From contig OZ234500.1 in NCBI GenBank assembly GCA_965153455.1, positions 7,192,001 to 7,256,000 of the forward strand: a DNA stretch of 64,000 nucleotides, read 5' to 3'. Every line of letters starts with the position of its first letter. Within the stretch, counting starts at the first letter, position 1. The position numbers and the translations under genes are program-made. A model generated the notes under the pieces. The model had not been told where the DNA came from and made no database searches. It saw only the letters and a program-made list of their open reading frames with translations. The stretch is from Sphagnum compactum. Taxonomy: Eukaryota > Bryophyta > Sphagnopsida > Sphagnales. Below are positions 1 through 11,400 of this stretch, piece by piece.

Positions 1-1439
1 GCATTAGTAAAAACCTAAGAGGATAATAAATAGCTAAAAATCTTTGGATGAATGATATGTGTTTATCTCTAACATGGATGCATGTTTTAAGCAATGTAAT
101 TTTCTTATTAAAGTTCTTTGGTGATGACTAATCAATTTATAGTTTCCATAGACCTTGTAATATGGTCACATGTAATCATCAATTACTAGTCAAAGTGAAC
201 CAAAACCCATGCCAATACCTTCACCAATTTGAGTGAAGCTTCTTAATGGCCATGTTAAGCCTAGAAAATGTTATATTTGGACTCATAGATCTTGTTTTAG
301 TCTAATTATGGGATATTTATAATATTTAGAAACAAGTTAAAAACATTTTGGGATTTTACCATGGTACCAATGTGGGTTTTGGCTTACCCAAGGCATCAAT
401 CACCCATGCAATGTGTAGACTTGCCATGCATTTGAGCTAATGGTATGTCTAGCCCTCTATTGTCGGGGGTATCACTAATTATGTTTATGTGTTTGATGTG
501 AAATGTAAAGGAAACTAGCTTGAAGCATTGATTGGGTGTAGTCATAAATTATATTGCATGATGTTGTTTGTTACAAATATTTAGGTCTAGTGTGCACATA
601 AGATTGTATAAAGCACTCTGCATTGTGAAGCTAGGCGAAACAAGGATGTTGGAAAACCACTAATAGATGTTGATTTCATAAAGGTTTGTGTGACTACGTG
701 CATGAAAATTCATTTGATGTTAGTAGTAAACCAATAATATTTAGTCCCTCCATTAGCCAATTGGACCTCAATCATCTAAAATAGTAGCTACTTTTATGGC
801 CAAATACTTCTTAAGAATTTTCAATTGTATCATCATATGTTTAGATATATTTTATCATTATGGCCATTACATTCACATTAATTTCACAAATATAACCAAC
901 TAAAAGTTTTATTTAATTTTGATTAATGTAGCCATTCAATTTTCACTTTACAAAACCAATTGATGGCCAATGTAATACTTGAGTGCTATTCCAACCAATG
1001 CATTTTTTTGGGTGCAAAATTTTGCCACAATGTGAAAAAAAATTGTGGTTGTGATCCGTACAAAGGTTTTTTTGAAAAAAATTGAATTGTTTCACCAAAA
1101 AAATAAGGTTTTTGGATTGGGTTTGCCATATTTGGAACACTTACTCTTACAAATTACCAAATAACAACAAAATATTTTTAAAAATTATATCCTACGTGTC
1201 CTACCTGTCTTATAACCAAATTTGTTAATAATTTCGAATACACTTTAAAAAACAAGCAGGTTTTTATGTTTATGTTCATGATAAAAAAAAAAAAAACCCA
1301 TGTATATGAAAAAATAAGGATGGGAACCCATCCACAAGAAGTACAAGACAAATAAAAGCACGAAAACACAAGCCATAAAAGAACATAACATAACAATCAA
1401 AACACCACTAATACACAAATAAAATAGAAACCCATAAAC
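1..1439. other. AT-rich intergenic DNA, left edge
   Basis: No coding segment is recognisable here. The right part, from about 1270 to 1440, lies just beyond the stop of the minus-strand LINE open frame and contains a homopolymer A run near 1281-1294 (T run on the minus strand), so it may be the LINE 3' untranslated tail. The short open frames in this stretch have no recognisable domain and are what AT-rich DNA gives by chance. Confidence 0.5.
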
Positions 1440-1795
1440 TAAAAAGGCATTGTCTGCCATAAATTGGTTAGCCACAAAGGTGCACTAACTACGATGTGTG
1501 GAAGAGATGAGGAATGCCTCCAAAACATGGCAACATGCTAGAGAATCACAATGGCCTATGCACGCTGGAAAGCAATCATGGACACAAGTTGTCAATAATA
1601 AGAACTAAACATCACAGGAACTACAAAAGACTATCGATTATCGGCTATAGTGGCCTGAACACAAGTAGTAAAAAAGGAGTTAAAACAATAATGAATACAA
1701 CCATAAGTCTTTATGGCAAGGGGAATGAAGTCGTCTCCTAATACATGCTTTGTGTATGATTGTTTTCTCTTGAGTGATGCACATTGTATCATATC

Positions 1796-2626
1796 CAAGT
1801 TGTCGCAACCCCACTTTGAAGCAAGTGTGAGGATGAAACTCACATTCCCAAAAGTGGGAACTTGGAGTCCTCCGGGACTCTCAAAAATTCAGAGCCTGAT
1901 TGCAAGGGTCAAAACACCTCTCATTGAGGTGTTCTTTATATCGTTGGAAAGGTCTTGACGTGTAGATGTCGAAAATGGCCTCGCATGAGCCATTCAGACA
2001 TCTGCAACACAAGTTATGGTCGAAAGAAGGGCCGAGAGTCAAACTGGCAGTTTGATTCCCGACCACTAAAAGTCGGGAATCGACCCGATCCTCGTGTGTG
2101 CAGGTGGAGTACGACACACTGTTGGAAAGCTCTTGAAGAGAGCTACAAGTTTGCTTCAGACCTCATCCCAATCAAAGGTCTGAGCTGGGAGTTATGAGCT
2201 TCCAAAGTTTTGAGAGTCCAAACCAGGACAGTTTTGGGACTCCTCCTTGGGAGTCCCGGGACAAAAAGCCATTCGGATGTAGGTGCCGTGGGCAAACGCA
2301 GAGAATACTATATGGGGGAAGCTGGTGGCTTCCCCCGAATCCGAGCCGTGGTGAGTCAAGTGAGTCCGTGTTGCCCGTGGTTTGTCCCAACACCAAGAGT
2401 GATTCCAAATGTGATCTAACCAACTTGTTGGTTGGTTTTGATGCAGGACCGAGTAATTAAATACGTTGTCCCTCTTCCTAGTCTAATTTTGGAGCTTTCA
2501 ACACGCCCCTCTCACCCCCTTTAGTGCTGGAAGCTAGGAGCAGCACCAAGTTCCAACTACTTCCGCTCTTTAACATAGTTGGACCCTTTTTGGGTCTAAC
2601 AAGGAACTTGGGGGCGCGTCACAAGT
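1796..2626 (+). mobile_element. Solo LTR, copy A, with 5-bp target-site duplication
   Basis: The element spans 1801-2621 (821 bp). It begins TGTCGCAACC and ends GCGCGTCA, so it has the TG...CA ends of an LTR. It is flanked by a perfect 5-bp duplication, CAAGT, at 1796-1800 and 2622-2626. It is colinear with the copy at 22655-23594, about three quarters identical by eye over the alignable parts. No internal retrotransposon region follows. The two outer flanks belong to one LINE reading frame, so this is a solo LTR left by recombination between the two LTRs of a former full element. Strand is given relative to copy B. Family (Gypsy or Copia) cannot be told from the LTR alone. Confidence 0.88.
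2054..2081. repeat. Hairpin inside solo LTR A
   Basis: GATTCCCGAC (2054-2063) and GTCGGGAATC (2072-2081) form a perfect 10-bp stem around the 8-base loop CACTAAAA. The same loop and the core CCCGAC/GTCGGG stem are kept in copy B, with one mismatch in the outer stem. Conservation between two diverged copies suggests a functional element of the LTR, but the role is unknown. Confidence 0.6.
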
Positions 2627-4440
2627 GGGTCGGATCAACTATCACAACATCCGCTAAAATTTGAAAGTTGTTTTTAGCGATTATAAAAATATTGATTTTT
2701 CACCAAGTGTGGTAGGAGAAAAGGTGGGAAACTTCTCTCTGTATGTGTACTCCACTCTTCAAAACAATAGTTGTGACAATATGCCAAAGAGTATCATGGG
2801 TTATAATGTGTACATTGTTGCATAAACACCAAAACAAGTGGATACCCAAATCAACAATGGTATGTCCACATTGACAACATGAAAAATGTGCAATTGTAGG
2901 ATGTGGCAAACCAAGGCAAGTATGTAATGTTGTGAGGAAATGAATAGAGGATGAATGGCATTCAGGCATGCTAAGATGAGCTAATAACCAAGGGCATGCA
3001 GCTGAATTTGCATAGGATCAAATATGTGTTCGTGTGGCATTTGATAGAGCATCTACTAAAAGTGTAGTAAACTCCTACTCTTGTAGGTGGTCCATCAAAG
3101 AAGCGTAAGTGAAAATGGGGGGGATTTGAGAATAAACAACTTGGGGTAGTTAAGTTCGGGTATCCTACAATGTTAACTGGAAGGGAAAAGTGCCAATCTT
3201 GACATTTGTTTTGCGTCAAGAAGAATGGGATGACCATCCCATTGGAAATGAATCACAAATGCACAAGCATTTGAGCCCAACATCCTAAGAAAACAAGGGT
3301 AGCAAGTTGAACCACTGAAAGAAGACCAAACCCCCTAAAGAAGCAGGTAAGGTGACTTGACGACAAGCCAATGACCCACCATAATGCCGAATTAAGATCC
3401 CATGCGCCCCAATAACTTCTCCAATGTAATCATAATACACAAATCAAATTTGGCATAATGTTGCAAGATAATTTTGCAACTAAATGAACATAGGAGCCTA
3501 TTCTTGAATGAAAAATCCAAGAAGCTAGTCAATATGGAAGGATGTGTAATTTAATAGTCACACCAATTTAATAGTCGCACCATAGTTGCAAATAGTCATA
3601 AAGTTTAAAAGACGGTGATTAGTTGTAAAAATGATAAAATAGAGTTACAAATGAAAAGTAATTGCATGTAATTGCAAATTGAATGGTTACATATTACAAG
3701 ATTTTTTTTAATGTAAGAAAATGAAAACATCTCAATGGCTACATGTGAATTTGCAAGCATAGGAAGCTAACTATGGTGTTGAAATCTTTTTGAAACACCT
3801 CTTTGACAAAGGACTCCATAAATGGCATAGAACCCATTAGTGCACCTAGAATATGGAATCATGTGTCAAATGTAAGATGACCTAGAAGAAGTGATATGGA
3901 CAAGTTTAATCCATGTGGAGACCAAACTACACACTTCGTTGGCTGAATGGAAAGTCCTAATGTTACAAACTTCACATGTAATGGTAAAAAAATGAGTACC
4001 ACATCTGAGACAAGACTAACAATATGTGTATCATCAATGAGTGAAGGAAAAACACTAGGGCGAGTTGTTGTAGTAGGGTGGAGATCACAAAGATGTGTTA
4101 AGGTGAATAACACTTCACCTAAAGGATCTTCTTATCGTGTACCAAATTTGAACAAAATGACTTTGAGATCCCCATGTTGAGAAGCCTATGAAAAATATAG
4201 TGGGGATGGGATGGACACGCATAAAATCGTTGAAAAAATGAATCCAAAATATCAATGAAAAACCGCAACTCCTAAAGAATGGTTATTCGTGATATGGAAT
4301 TGAAAGCATTATGGACGTCCATTTGTAGTACCACCCAATTTAGATGTAAATTCAATATAGCACAAAGCTTATATGAAGACAGTAAAATTTTTTCAAGCAT
4401 GGTTTCAAACCGCAATCACCATTGACACATTCTAAGACCT

Positions 4441-6429
4441 TTGAGTTTATTGCGCTCTCAACAAAAGTATCAGCAACACTTCATATTCTGCATCCCATAC
4501 CAAATTCGCCATTTCAATTTTGATAATTGTAGATTCACCATTAATATACCTGTTTCCTTCCAGCCAAAAACTCCAGAGATCCAAAATGAGTGCCAAAATG
4601 CATGACTGTGCGCCAGCACCAAATTTTGCATGAAATTTTTCTCAAGGAAAGTGTAATTCACAGCAAATCCATGATGAGGGCTAGCTGCCGATCAGGAAAA
4701 CACCAGGCACACAAGATCACTTTCCTTAACCCAAATTGAGCTGTATACCGATGAACACATTGCCAAACTGCATCCCATACACCAGTGGGTTTTGGCCATC
4801 AGAGCTCAAAATCCCCAGGTGTTCTTAAACACTGTGCCAGCAACTCTGCAGTCACCACCACATCACATTCCTTGAATTTGGACAGGAGTAATCACCACAG
4901 CCCCACTTTGTCATCTTCACTTCTGGCTTTACAAACCACATCATCTGCAGGTTCTTATAGACCATGGTAATCTGCTTGTTCCATTTAAAGCAAACTGACC
5001 TGGAAAAAAACGAGGACAATTTTGGCAACTTGAGCTTGAAACTCCATAACCACTGCTGCAAAGTGACCATCAGCACCCATGACAATGTGGCTGCACTGAA
5101 GAATGAGACCTGGAACCCATAGAGATCAAAAACCCTATGCTCTCAGAATTGCTTTTATGGATTTGAACTCTGCAATTGAACAGGCAATGCTTCAAGTCTT
5201 GGGCTTGTTGAAGTCTTCCTTTGAAGCAACAACAAAAGAAATTTCAACTCTGATCATCATGCATCAGAACACAAGATCCATGATAATATGCATGATTCTT
5301 GCAAAACAGCAGCAGCAGCTGCAGAACAAAACAAATCCTCTCATCAATTTTGCACTGCTGCTCTCCCTGCCTTCTTTGTTCTGAGAGACACTACTGATGC
5401 AATCTTCCTCCACCCTGCATAGAGGAATTGATGAGAGAGAGACATGGAGTTGAACCTCTTCCTTTGTGAAAATCAGGAGGAGGAGGAGGAGGAGGAGGCT
5501 CATTGTGAATCAACCAACGTCTTTGCACCTTCATCTGATCTACTACCAGGAGGAGGTCAACAACTTAACAATTTGCAAATTGCTTATGCAGATCTTCAGT
5601 TTTTCTGCAGCTTGATCATCATCAGATCTCTTCTACAAAAGAGGTAAAGCTTATTTGCACAGAATCCAAGAGAAAATTCTGCAATGGGTTCTCTTGCTCT
5701 CACTTTTTTTCTTTGACGTTTTTTGAATCCCCAAATTGGCATTCAGTGTGTCCAGAGCTTGTTTATGGATTCATGAGGATTACACCCCTGGGTTCAGCTC
5801 ATGTTGTTGTCTATGTGGGTTTAAGTGGGGTTGAGGATTCCACAGTAATCTAGTTTTGGATCCTTGTTGAGATCAGATTCTTCTGGCGCCCACATGCATG
5901 TGAGGGTGTTTGGCCAATTCTTGTCAAGCTTTTTTGTGTGTTTAGTTTGTTTTTTGTACATGTGGAGTGATTTCTGCAGAAGGATTTTATCTGCCACCAA
6001 TTGTGAGCTCTCTTTCTCTCCCTCTCTGATACACAGGCAATGTATGTGATTGTGTGCACATGAATTTGAGACAAAATACAGAACTGTGGTACTTGTTGAA
6101 ATGGCTCATGCGACAAATATGAAATTGGGACAGTTGTTGAAATGGGTCACGCAACAAATACAAAATTGGGAAACTTGCTGAAATGGGTCACACCTATCTA
6201 TTGTCACGTGATGTGTAAATTCATCCTCTGTGTCAATTTGCACAAGGACTGAGCTGTAGGAATTCAGGGTTTGTTTTCATGAAGGATTGTGCATGAGTAT
6301 GAATTTAGTTGCAGAAAAAATTGCTTCCAAAATTTCAGGAGCACAAGGCCATTGCCTTCAAGTGTTCAGAAGCTTTATACAGATTTGTGATGCTGTTATT
6401 TCACAGTACAGCAGAGAACTGGATCTGCA
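4441..6429. other. Intergenic DNA and probable 3' flank of the 991-aa gene
   Basis: The composition here is less AT-rich than the transposon desert. The open frames (for example 5103-5384 plus, and 4852-5085 minus) show no recognisable domain. An AGG microsatellite lies at 5474-5498 and a 41-bp tandem repeat at 6068-6192. The right part should include the 3' untranslated region and polyadenylation site of the minus-strand gene ending at 6430, but I cannot place them. Confidence 0.4.
6068..6192. repeat. Degenerate 41-bp tandem repeat, about three copies
   Basis: The phrase TTGTTGAAATGG...CAC...ACAAAT...AAATTGGGA recurs with starts near 6093, 6134 and 6175, and a weaker copy precedes the first. 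Spacing is 41 bp. Copies differ by several substitutions. It lies just downstream of the minus-strand gene and could be within its 3' untranslated region. Confidence 0.7.
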
Positions 6430-9405
6430 TCAATCTAATTCCTGACTCAAAAAATCAGATGTAGTTAGACCAGTGAATGTCTTACGGCTTGCTCTCAAGA
6501 TTGCTTTGATCTGTTCAGCATCTGTACGAGCTGATCCACCAAAATTTGTCTCTTTAGGGGGGGGCATCCTCCAAGAATTGCTACGCCGAATCCTAGATCT
6601 GCTCTCTTTGGCTTTGGATGCTAATAAGTTTCTTGGGTAAGAAAATAGTCTTCCAGAGAATGATGAGAACATGTTTTGCATTACCCCAGTAGTCTTCTTT
6701 TTTGAGGAGAAAGAGTTGTCTGAAGAATCGGTAGATTTTGTTTTACTGGTGGTTCTATGGTTGCGGGATTGAGGGACAGAAGTTTCATGGAATTTTTTGG
6801 GTGGTGGTTTCTCTGCTTCCGATTGTTGCTTACAGTGTTTTGAGGAGATGGGAAGTTGGGGCCTGGGTTCCTCATCATCAATCTCCCAGCTCTTGAGACT
6901 CGGAAAGAATCTATCCTCCTCATCTTCATCACATGTGTCTGTCTGTGTTTCATCAGCAAAGGTCACAGTTCTTTTTGATCTTGAGAAATCTGGAACTCCT
7001 GCAAACTTCTTCAACCCACCTTTTGAAGCTCTGAAGCTTAAAGAGGGCTCCACTAATTCTTGTGAGTTGCATTCCGCCTTGGGATATGAGGTTGGAGTCT
7101 CCAGTACTTCTACACCATGGGTACGGACTGACTCTTTCTTGTCATCCTCCTCAGATGAAACAGAAACTTTCTGCTTGAAGTGGGCGGGGAAAAGGAACTC
7201 CAAGTCTGTTTGATAAAGTGCTCCTACACCATCTGCCTCCACCAATGGCTTCCAGAGATCCACTTGCTGGAAGTTTGGGAGCTCTGAGAAAACCACATCA
7301 CAGTACTGCTCCTGGGGATCTTTGCTTGTCGAAAGCTCCAATAGTTGGATCTTGGATGCTGGCTCCAAGTCTGCAAGAGGCTCATGAACAAATTTTGAAT
7401 GATCCAAAGACCCACCAAGCAACTCTGCAGAAGTTTCCACTTGGGAGATTGACTTCGTGCTGTCAGGATCCAATGTCGGAACCTTCAAGGACTTGTGAGT
7501 TGTTATATTCTCAGTGACATTTGACATAATCAGTTGATGATCTTCAGAAAGCTCAGATGGAGGTGAGTTTTCATTGGTCGAAGAAGATGGGTACTCTGCA
7601 AATGAGTCCACAAGCAGCTCTTCCATCAATGGTTTGAAGTCAGCCTCTAGGATCTTTTGCCTTGTAAGGCATATGTCGTGAACCTCAAGCTCCTTCAAGC
7701 TCTCTTGTGTGTAGTACTCCTTCAATGCTTTCCTGACTTCCTCCACTAATGAAAGCTGTGTACAAACCTTCCCTGACAACTGCAACCCTGTGAAGAAGCC
7801 TACACCATCATCAACCTCAAGATCCTTCAGACTTGCAAGTGCATCATGTTTAAGTTCAGGTGTCGATTCTTCTGTTGAAGCTCTCAACTCCCCCAAGTTT
7901 GTCAAACTCTCTAACCCTGTGCAGCCCATGTCATGAAACTGAATCTCTTTCCAACACTCCAAACCTTCAAAGATTGCATTTCCAAAATCAGCCTGTAAAC
8001 TCCAAGGATCGGTAGACTTTGGGATGAGGCCAAGCTCAGGATTGGACTCCTCCACTGCTTCCAACAAGTCCAATGATTGACACCAGTTTGGTTTCCTTGA
8101 CAGTTCGAGCTCCCATTTCAAAGCTTGTTGTTCCCTTGAGATTATTCCATCACTGTGGAGATTCTCCTCAAAGAGATCTAACAGGTAAGGCAATTCTGTT
8201 TCTTCCACTGAAAGGTCAGACTCCTCCACCTCTCTTGAAAGCTGGTTCTGAAACAAGGCAGTTGACTTCTCCGGCTCTTGCAACAAAATTTCTGATGGTG
8301 ACCAGAATTCACACTCCGAAGCTTCATGATCCAGCTCTGCTGCTGCAGCAGCCTCCATTTTTGAGGAATTGATCTTGCAGATCTGCAACTGTGTCAGAGA
8401 TTGAGGTGGGTATTGGACTCCATCTAGGTATTCTATGTTCTCCAACAAGGCTTCTTGATCAAACTGTCCTGAATGTTGCAGATTTAAGACATCCGTCTCC
8501 TGAGACCCATGCTCTCTGGAGCTGGACTCGGACTCTCCTGAAGCTTTGTCATCTGCATTTTGGGTGAGCTGAATATCAAAGAGTGAATCCTCCAACTGCA
8601 ACTCAGCTTCCTTGAACTCTTCATCAGATTCTGACTCCTCTGTCGAAGAAGCCTCATAATCCAACTCATTGCCAGACCACTCTTCTTCAAGTGCTTCAAC
8701 ACATGGGTGCCAATATTCTGGCTCAGAGAGGTACTGATTTTCTTTCTCCACTGGCACAGATCCATCATGATTTACATTCTCCATGTACTGTTGGTGGATC
8801 ACCACCTGCATTGGGTCTTTGAAGCTCGCAATAAGGGAGTGATCATCACCAGATGTCATGGAGTTGAGAGAATTACATGTTGCAAGATCTTTGTGTAAAT
8901 AGGATGATGGTTCAATATGAAGCTGCATTTGTTGATTTTGCCGAGCTGGATAATCCAATGACTTTCTACAATCTGATTGATAGACAAAGGAATTCAAAGC
9001 TTTACGGCACTGTTTAGCCATTGCAATGATCTTGTCAAGAGCATGCACTGAGCGCTTCACTTCCAGATCTTCGTCAACACTTTGTGGGTCACTCTGTGTG
9101 CTCTCTGGTGCAAATGCCAGTGGACTGATCATGTTCAACGTATTGCAAAGATTTGATGACAGACGAGTTAACTCTTCCAGGATCATGACTGCTCCCCTTC
9201 TGTCAGTTTGCAACACAGCAGTTCTGTCGTGATTCTGATTCTGCAAGGATGGAGGAGGGCAGCCTTTTCCAGTATTTGAGTCCCCTACAGGACTCTGCTC
9301 ATCATTCTTCATCCTTGAGGCTTCATCAGTAGACTCTTCTTTGCAACCAACAGGTGTTGGTGATGGACTTGCAATTATCAACACCAAGTTGCCGGTATTC
9401 CACAT
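6430..9405 (-). CDS. Large acidic protein of unknown function with a PP1-docking motif (991 aa)
   Basis: This is a single long open frame without introns. An in-frame ATG at 9405-9403 gives 991 residues. A later ATG at 9312-9310 is possible. The frame stays open a little further upstream to a stop at 9459-9457, so a spliced upstream exon cannot be excluded. I do not recognise the family. The N-terminal part has a helical stretch (around ILEELTRLSSNLCNTL and DLEVKRSVHALDKIIAMAKQ). The middle is very rich in Glu, Asp, Ser and Leu, with loosely repeated units such as LKDLEVDDGVG, LKELEVHD and PLVEADGVG. Near the C-terminus RTVTF (codons at 6958-6972), followed by ADE, fits the RVxF motif that docks protein phosphatase 1. 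After an acidic patch comes a basic Ser/Arg/Lys tail with RRSNSW, a potential kinase or 14-3-3 site. It looks like an intrinsically disordered regulator or scaffold; that is inference. Length and uninterrupted frame make it a real gene. Confidence 0.8.
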   Translation of the reverse strand: MWNTGNLVLIIASPSPTPVGCKEESTDEASRMKNDEQSPVGDSNTGKGCPPPSLQNQNHDRTAVLQTDRRGAVMILEELTRLSSNLCNTLNMISPLAFAPESTQSDPQSVDEDLEVKRSVHALDKIIAMAKQCRKALNSFVYQSDCRKSLDYPARQNQQMQLHIEPSSYLHKDLATCNSLNSMTSGDDHSLIASFKDPMQVVIHQQYMENVNHDGSVPVEKENQYLSEPEYWHPCVEALEEEWSGNELDYEASSTEESESDEEFKEAELQLEDSLFDIQLTQNADDKASGESESSSREHGSQETDVLNLQHSGQFDQEALLENIEYLDGVQYPPQSLTQLQICKINSSKMEAAAAAELDHEASECEFWSPSEILLQEPEKSTALFQNQLSREVEESDLSVEETELPYLLDLFEENLHSDGIISREQQALKWELELSRKPNWCQSLDLLEAVEESNPELGLIPKSTDPWSLQADFGNAIFEGLECWKEIQFHDMGCTGLESLTNLGELRASTEESTPELKHDALASLKDLEVDDGVGFFTGLQLSGKVCTQLSLVEEVRKALKEYYTQESLKELEVHDICLTRQKILEADFKPLMEELLVDSFAEYPSSSTNENSPPSELSEDHQLIMSNVTENITTHKSLKVPTLDPDSTKSISQVETSAELLGGSLDHSKFVHEPLADLEPASKIQLLELSTSKDPQEQYCDVVFSELPNFQQVDLWKPLVEADGVGALYQTDLEFLFPAHFKQKVSVSSEEDDKKESVRTHGVEVLETPTSYPKAECNSQELVEPSLSFRASKGGLKKFAGVPDFSRSKRTVTFADETQTDTCDEDEEDRFFPSLKSWEIDDEEPRPQLPISSKHCKQQSEAEKPPPKKFHETSVPQSRNHRTTSKTKSTDSSDNSFSSKKKTTGVMQNMFSSFSGRLFSYPRNLLASKAKESRSRIRRSNSWRMPPPKETNFGGSARTDAEQIKAILRASRKTFTGLTTSDFLSQELD

Positions 9406-10367
9406 GATCACATTGAACCTCAAAATGAAAAGTTCATGCCAAATCAAAGAACTTCTTCAAAGTTGTTTCTTTCCCACTGTCCAACACACCTGCAGGAAGG
9501 ACAATGCAAAAAGAAAAAAGTCTTCAAAGGCCTGACAAGCATCAAGCAGATCATCTCATATTCCGATCAGAATACACAAGGACTTTGCAAGGTATAAATT
9601 ATCTTTATCAAATCAGCTGCAACAATTTCAACTCCAGTCTTGGTAATCACAAAAATGCAATCTCTTTTTTATGTACTCCGAAGAGAACACAACCTTCTCA
9701 CAAATGGGAAACATTGATGATGCACAAAGATGCACATGCTTTAAACTTCAGTCATTGAGGGAGCAGAAACTTTCAGGATCAAGACAACATTACCAACTGC
9801 AGCAAAACAAAAGAAAGTGATTTTGACAAATTTTCAGCTACCAGATTCATTACTAAGACCCCCCTGGATCTTGATGGTATTGCTAGTAGTTAAAGACTTA
9901 GATGTGCACTTGATGAATGAAACACTAAAGCTCAAAGCTTGAGTGTCTGCAGGTTGCAGTCAAAGCAGGTTGAGGTCAAGTTGCAGAAGCAGACACAAAC
10001 AAGACTCACATACAAAAGACATTAGAGAACAGAAAGGAGAAAGGATTGAATCAAACTCAGTCCCTTCTTTCTCTCATAGTCTAGAGTTTGAGATTCACAA
10101 AGTTCTACCTACCAATCCCAAACTGCAGCAAAATTATTTCAGCCATCCTTACAGATTCTCTTCTTCTTTCTTTCTCTCTCTCTTTCTTTTTTGTACAGAT
10201 GGATCTCAAACTTTCAATGAAGAACAGGAGGAACCCAAGAATCAAGTAAAGATTTACCAAGAATATTTCAACAAAGATAGTCACAAATTCTGAAATGATT
10301 AAATATATCATCATCAGCCAGAGAGAGATGAGAAATGGCTCAAGCAAACGAAGAGCTCAAGACACAA

Positions 10368-10370
<3 letters not shown>

Positions 10371-10402
<32 letters not shown>
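10371..10402. repeat. (AG)n microsatellite
   Basis: About 16 AG units, uninterrupted. It lies on the plus strand in the presumed leader of the minus-strand 991-aa gene, so it reads CT in that transcript. It is the inverted partner of the CT tract 208 bp further right. Confidence 0.95.
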
Positions 10403-10404
<2 letters not shown>

Positions 10405-10605
10405 CATTTATTGTTCTGCAACTCCCCCTCAAAAAAAGCACTAGACTTGGAGAGAACACATACCTGCTGATGTGCTTCAGAGCCATGGACATATACATGC
10501 CCATTATCTCACATCCGCCTGCATCCTTGCAATCCAATTTCAAGTCCTCCTCAATGACTTGGACCCATTTCTCCACATTCCATGTATGTACAAAACTGCC
10601 TTCCA

Positions 10606-10609
<4 letters not shown>

Positions 10610-10640
<31 letters not shown>
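10610..10640. repeat. (CT)n microsatellite
   Basis: About 15 CT units, reading as GA in the sense of the minus-strand gene. Together with the AG tract at 10371-10402 it could pair as the two arms of a long stem. Confidence 0.95.
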
Positions 10641-10645
<5 letters not shown>

Positions 10646-11066
10646 GTGGATGTCTGTCAATATCTTTCTCCTCGACAAACAATGGAAATGCAAATACCAT
10701 CAATTGCAGAGTTGAGACTGCATCAATCCTCTGATCTCTCAGACTCTTCACTCATCAACTCTCCAAAAAAACCCATCACCCCCGGATTACAAAGCAGCTC
10801 AGATCATGATCAGAAGAAGCACACATCTCTCTCAGCTTGTTTCTTCTCCATCTTTCTTCTCCATCTTTCCACACACCCATCCTTCCAAGCTGCTGCTGCA
10901 AAACTCTGCTTCCAAGAGCAAAGCTACAAAAGTACTTGTAATACTTCTTACTACTAGTAGAGCTTCTTTAGAGCTTCTTCCCTTTTGCCCAATCCCTCCA
11001 AAGAACAACACACTTGAACCCCGCAACCATGCACACTTTGTTTCAAATCCTCAGCACCACCATCAC

Positions 11067-11118
11067 TTTTCTTCTTCTTCTCCTCCTCCTCCTCCTCCTC
11101 CTCCTCCTTCTTCTTCTG
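11067..11118. repeat. CTT/CTC trinucleotide repeat
   Basis: A pyrimidine tract of CTT units, then CTC/CCT units, then CTT again. It produces spurious poly-Pro, poly-Glu or poly-Gly open frames in different frames. Confidence 0.9.
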
Positions 11119-11334
11119 CTTTTTTTGATCTAGAATTAGTAGACTTAGTCTTTTTCAATGTCTCTCTCACTTTTGCTTCCTCAAAGCTCTTGTGTGCTTC
11201 TTGGGTCTGTGTGGTATTAATACTACTATGGGTAAGTATGTGTGTTTTGCCATCTGCTTCACAAATCGCAACGACAACAACAAGGGGAAGCACAAAAAAC
11301 AAAAAAAAAAACAGCACCAAATCCACCCAAATCC

Positions 11335-11400
11335 ACCAACAACAACAACAACAACAATAACAACAGCAGCAGGAGCAACAGCAAAAGCAGCAAGAACAAA
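11335..11400. repeat. CAA/CAG trinucleotide repeat
   Basis: Pure CAA units at the left give way to interrupted CAG and CAA units. The opposite strand reads as a poly-Leu open frame, which I treat as an artefact. Confidence 0.9.

Larger units (their letters stand above)
1440..4440 (-). mobile_element. Degenerate LINE (non-LTR retrotransposon) reverse transcriptase relic, interrupted by a solo LTR
   Basis: Read on the minus strand from about 4440 down to 1440, the translation gives a reverse transcriptase (RT) in pieces. RT motif A, of the form VVLQMDVHNAFNSIS, lies at 4285-4335. The catalytic box appears as LIDDTHIV, near 4032-4055, in place of the usual xADD. A cysteine/histidine region (CQCGHT...GIH...C) follows near 2830-2890, and then a C-terminal segment with GDDFIPLAI near 1715-1745. 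This order, RT followed by a CxCG...H...C tail, is known from some non-LTR retrotransposons. Frameshifts and stops break the frame several times, so it is inactive. The copy seems truncated upstream of motif A. A solo LTR (1801-2621) interrupts it. The exact clade is not resolved. Confidence 0.8.

Noticed and set aside
6797-7213. Plus-strand open frame of 138 codons opposite the 991-aa gene
   Set aside because: It is the antisense shadow of the long minus-strand frame; its Ser-rich stretches mirror Glu/Asp codons of that gene.
10340-10715. Overlapping open frames on both strands with Arg-Glu or Leu-Ser runs
   Set aside because: They are translations of the AG and CT microsatellites; outside the tracts there is no domain or splice support.
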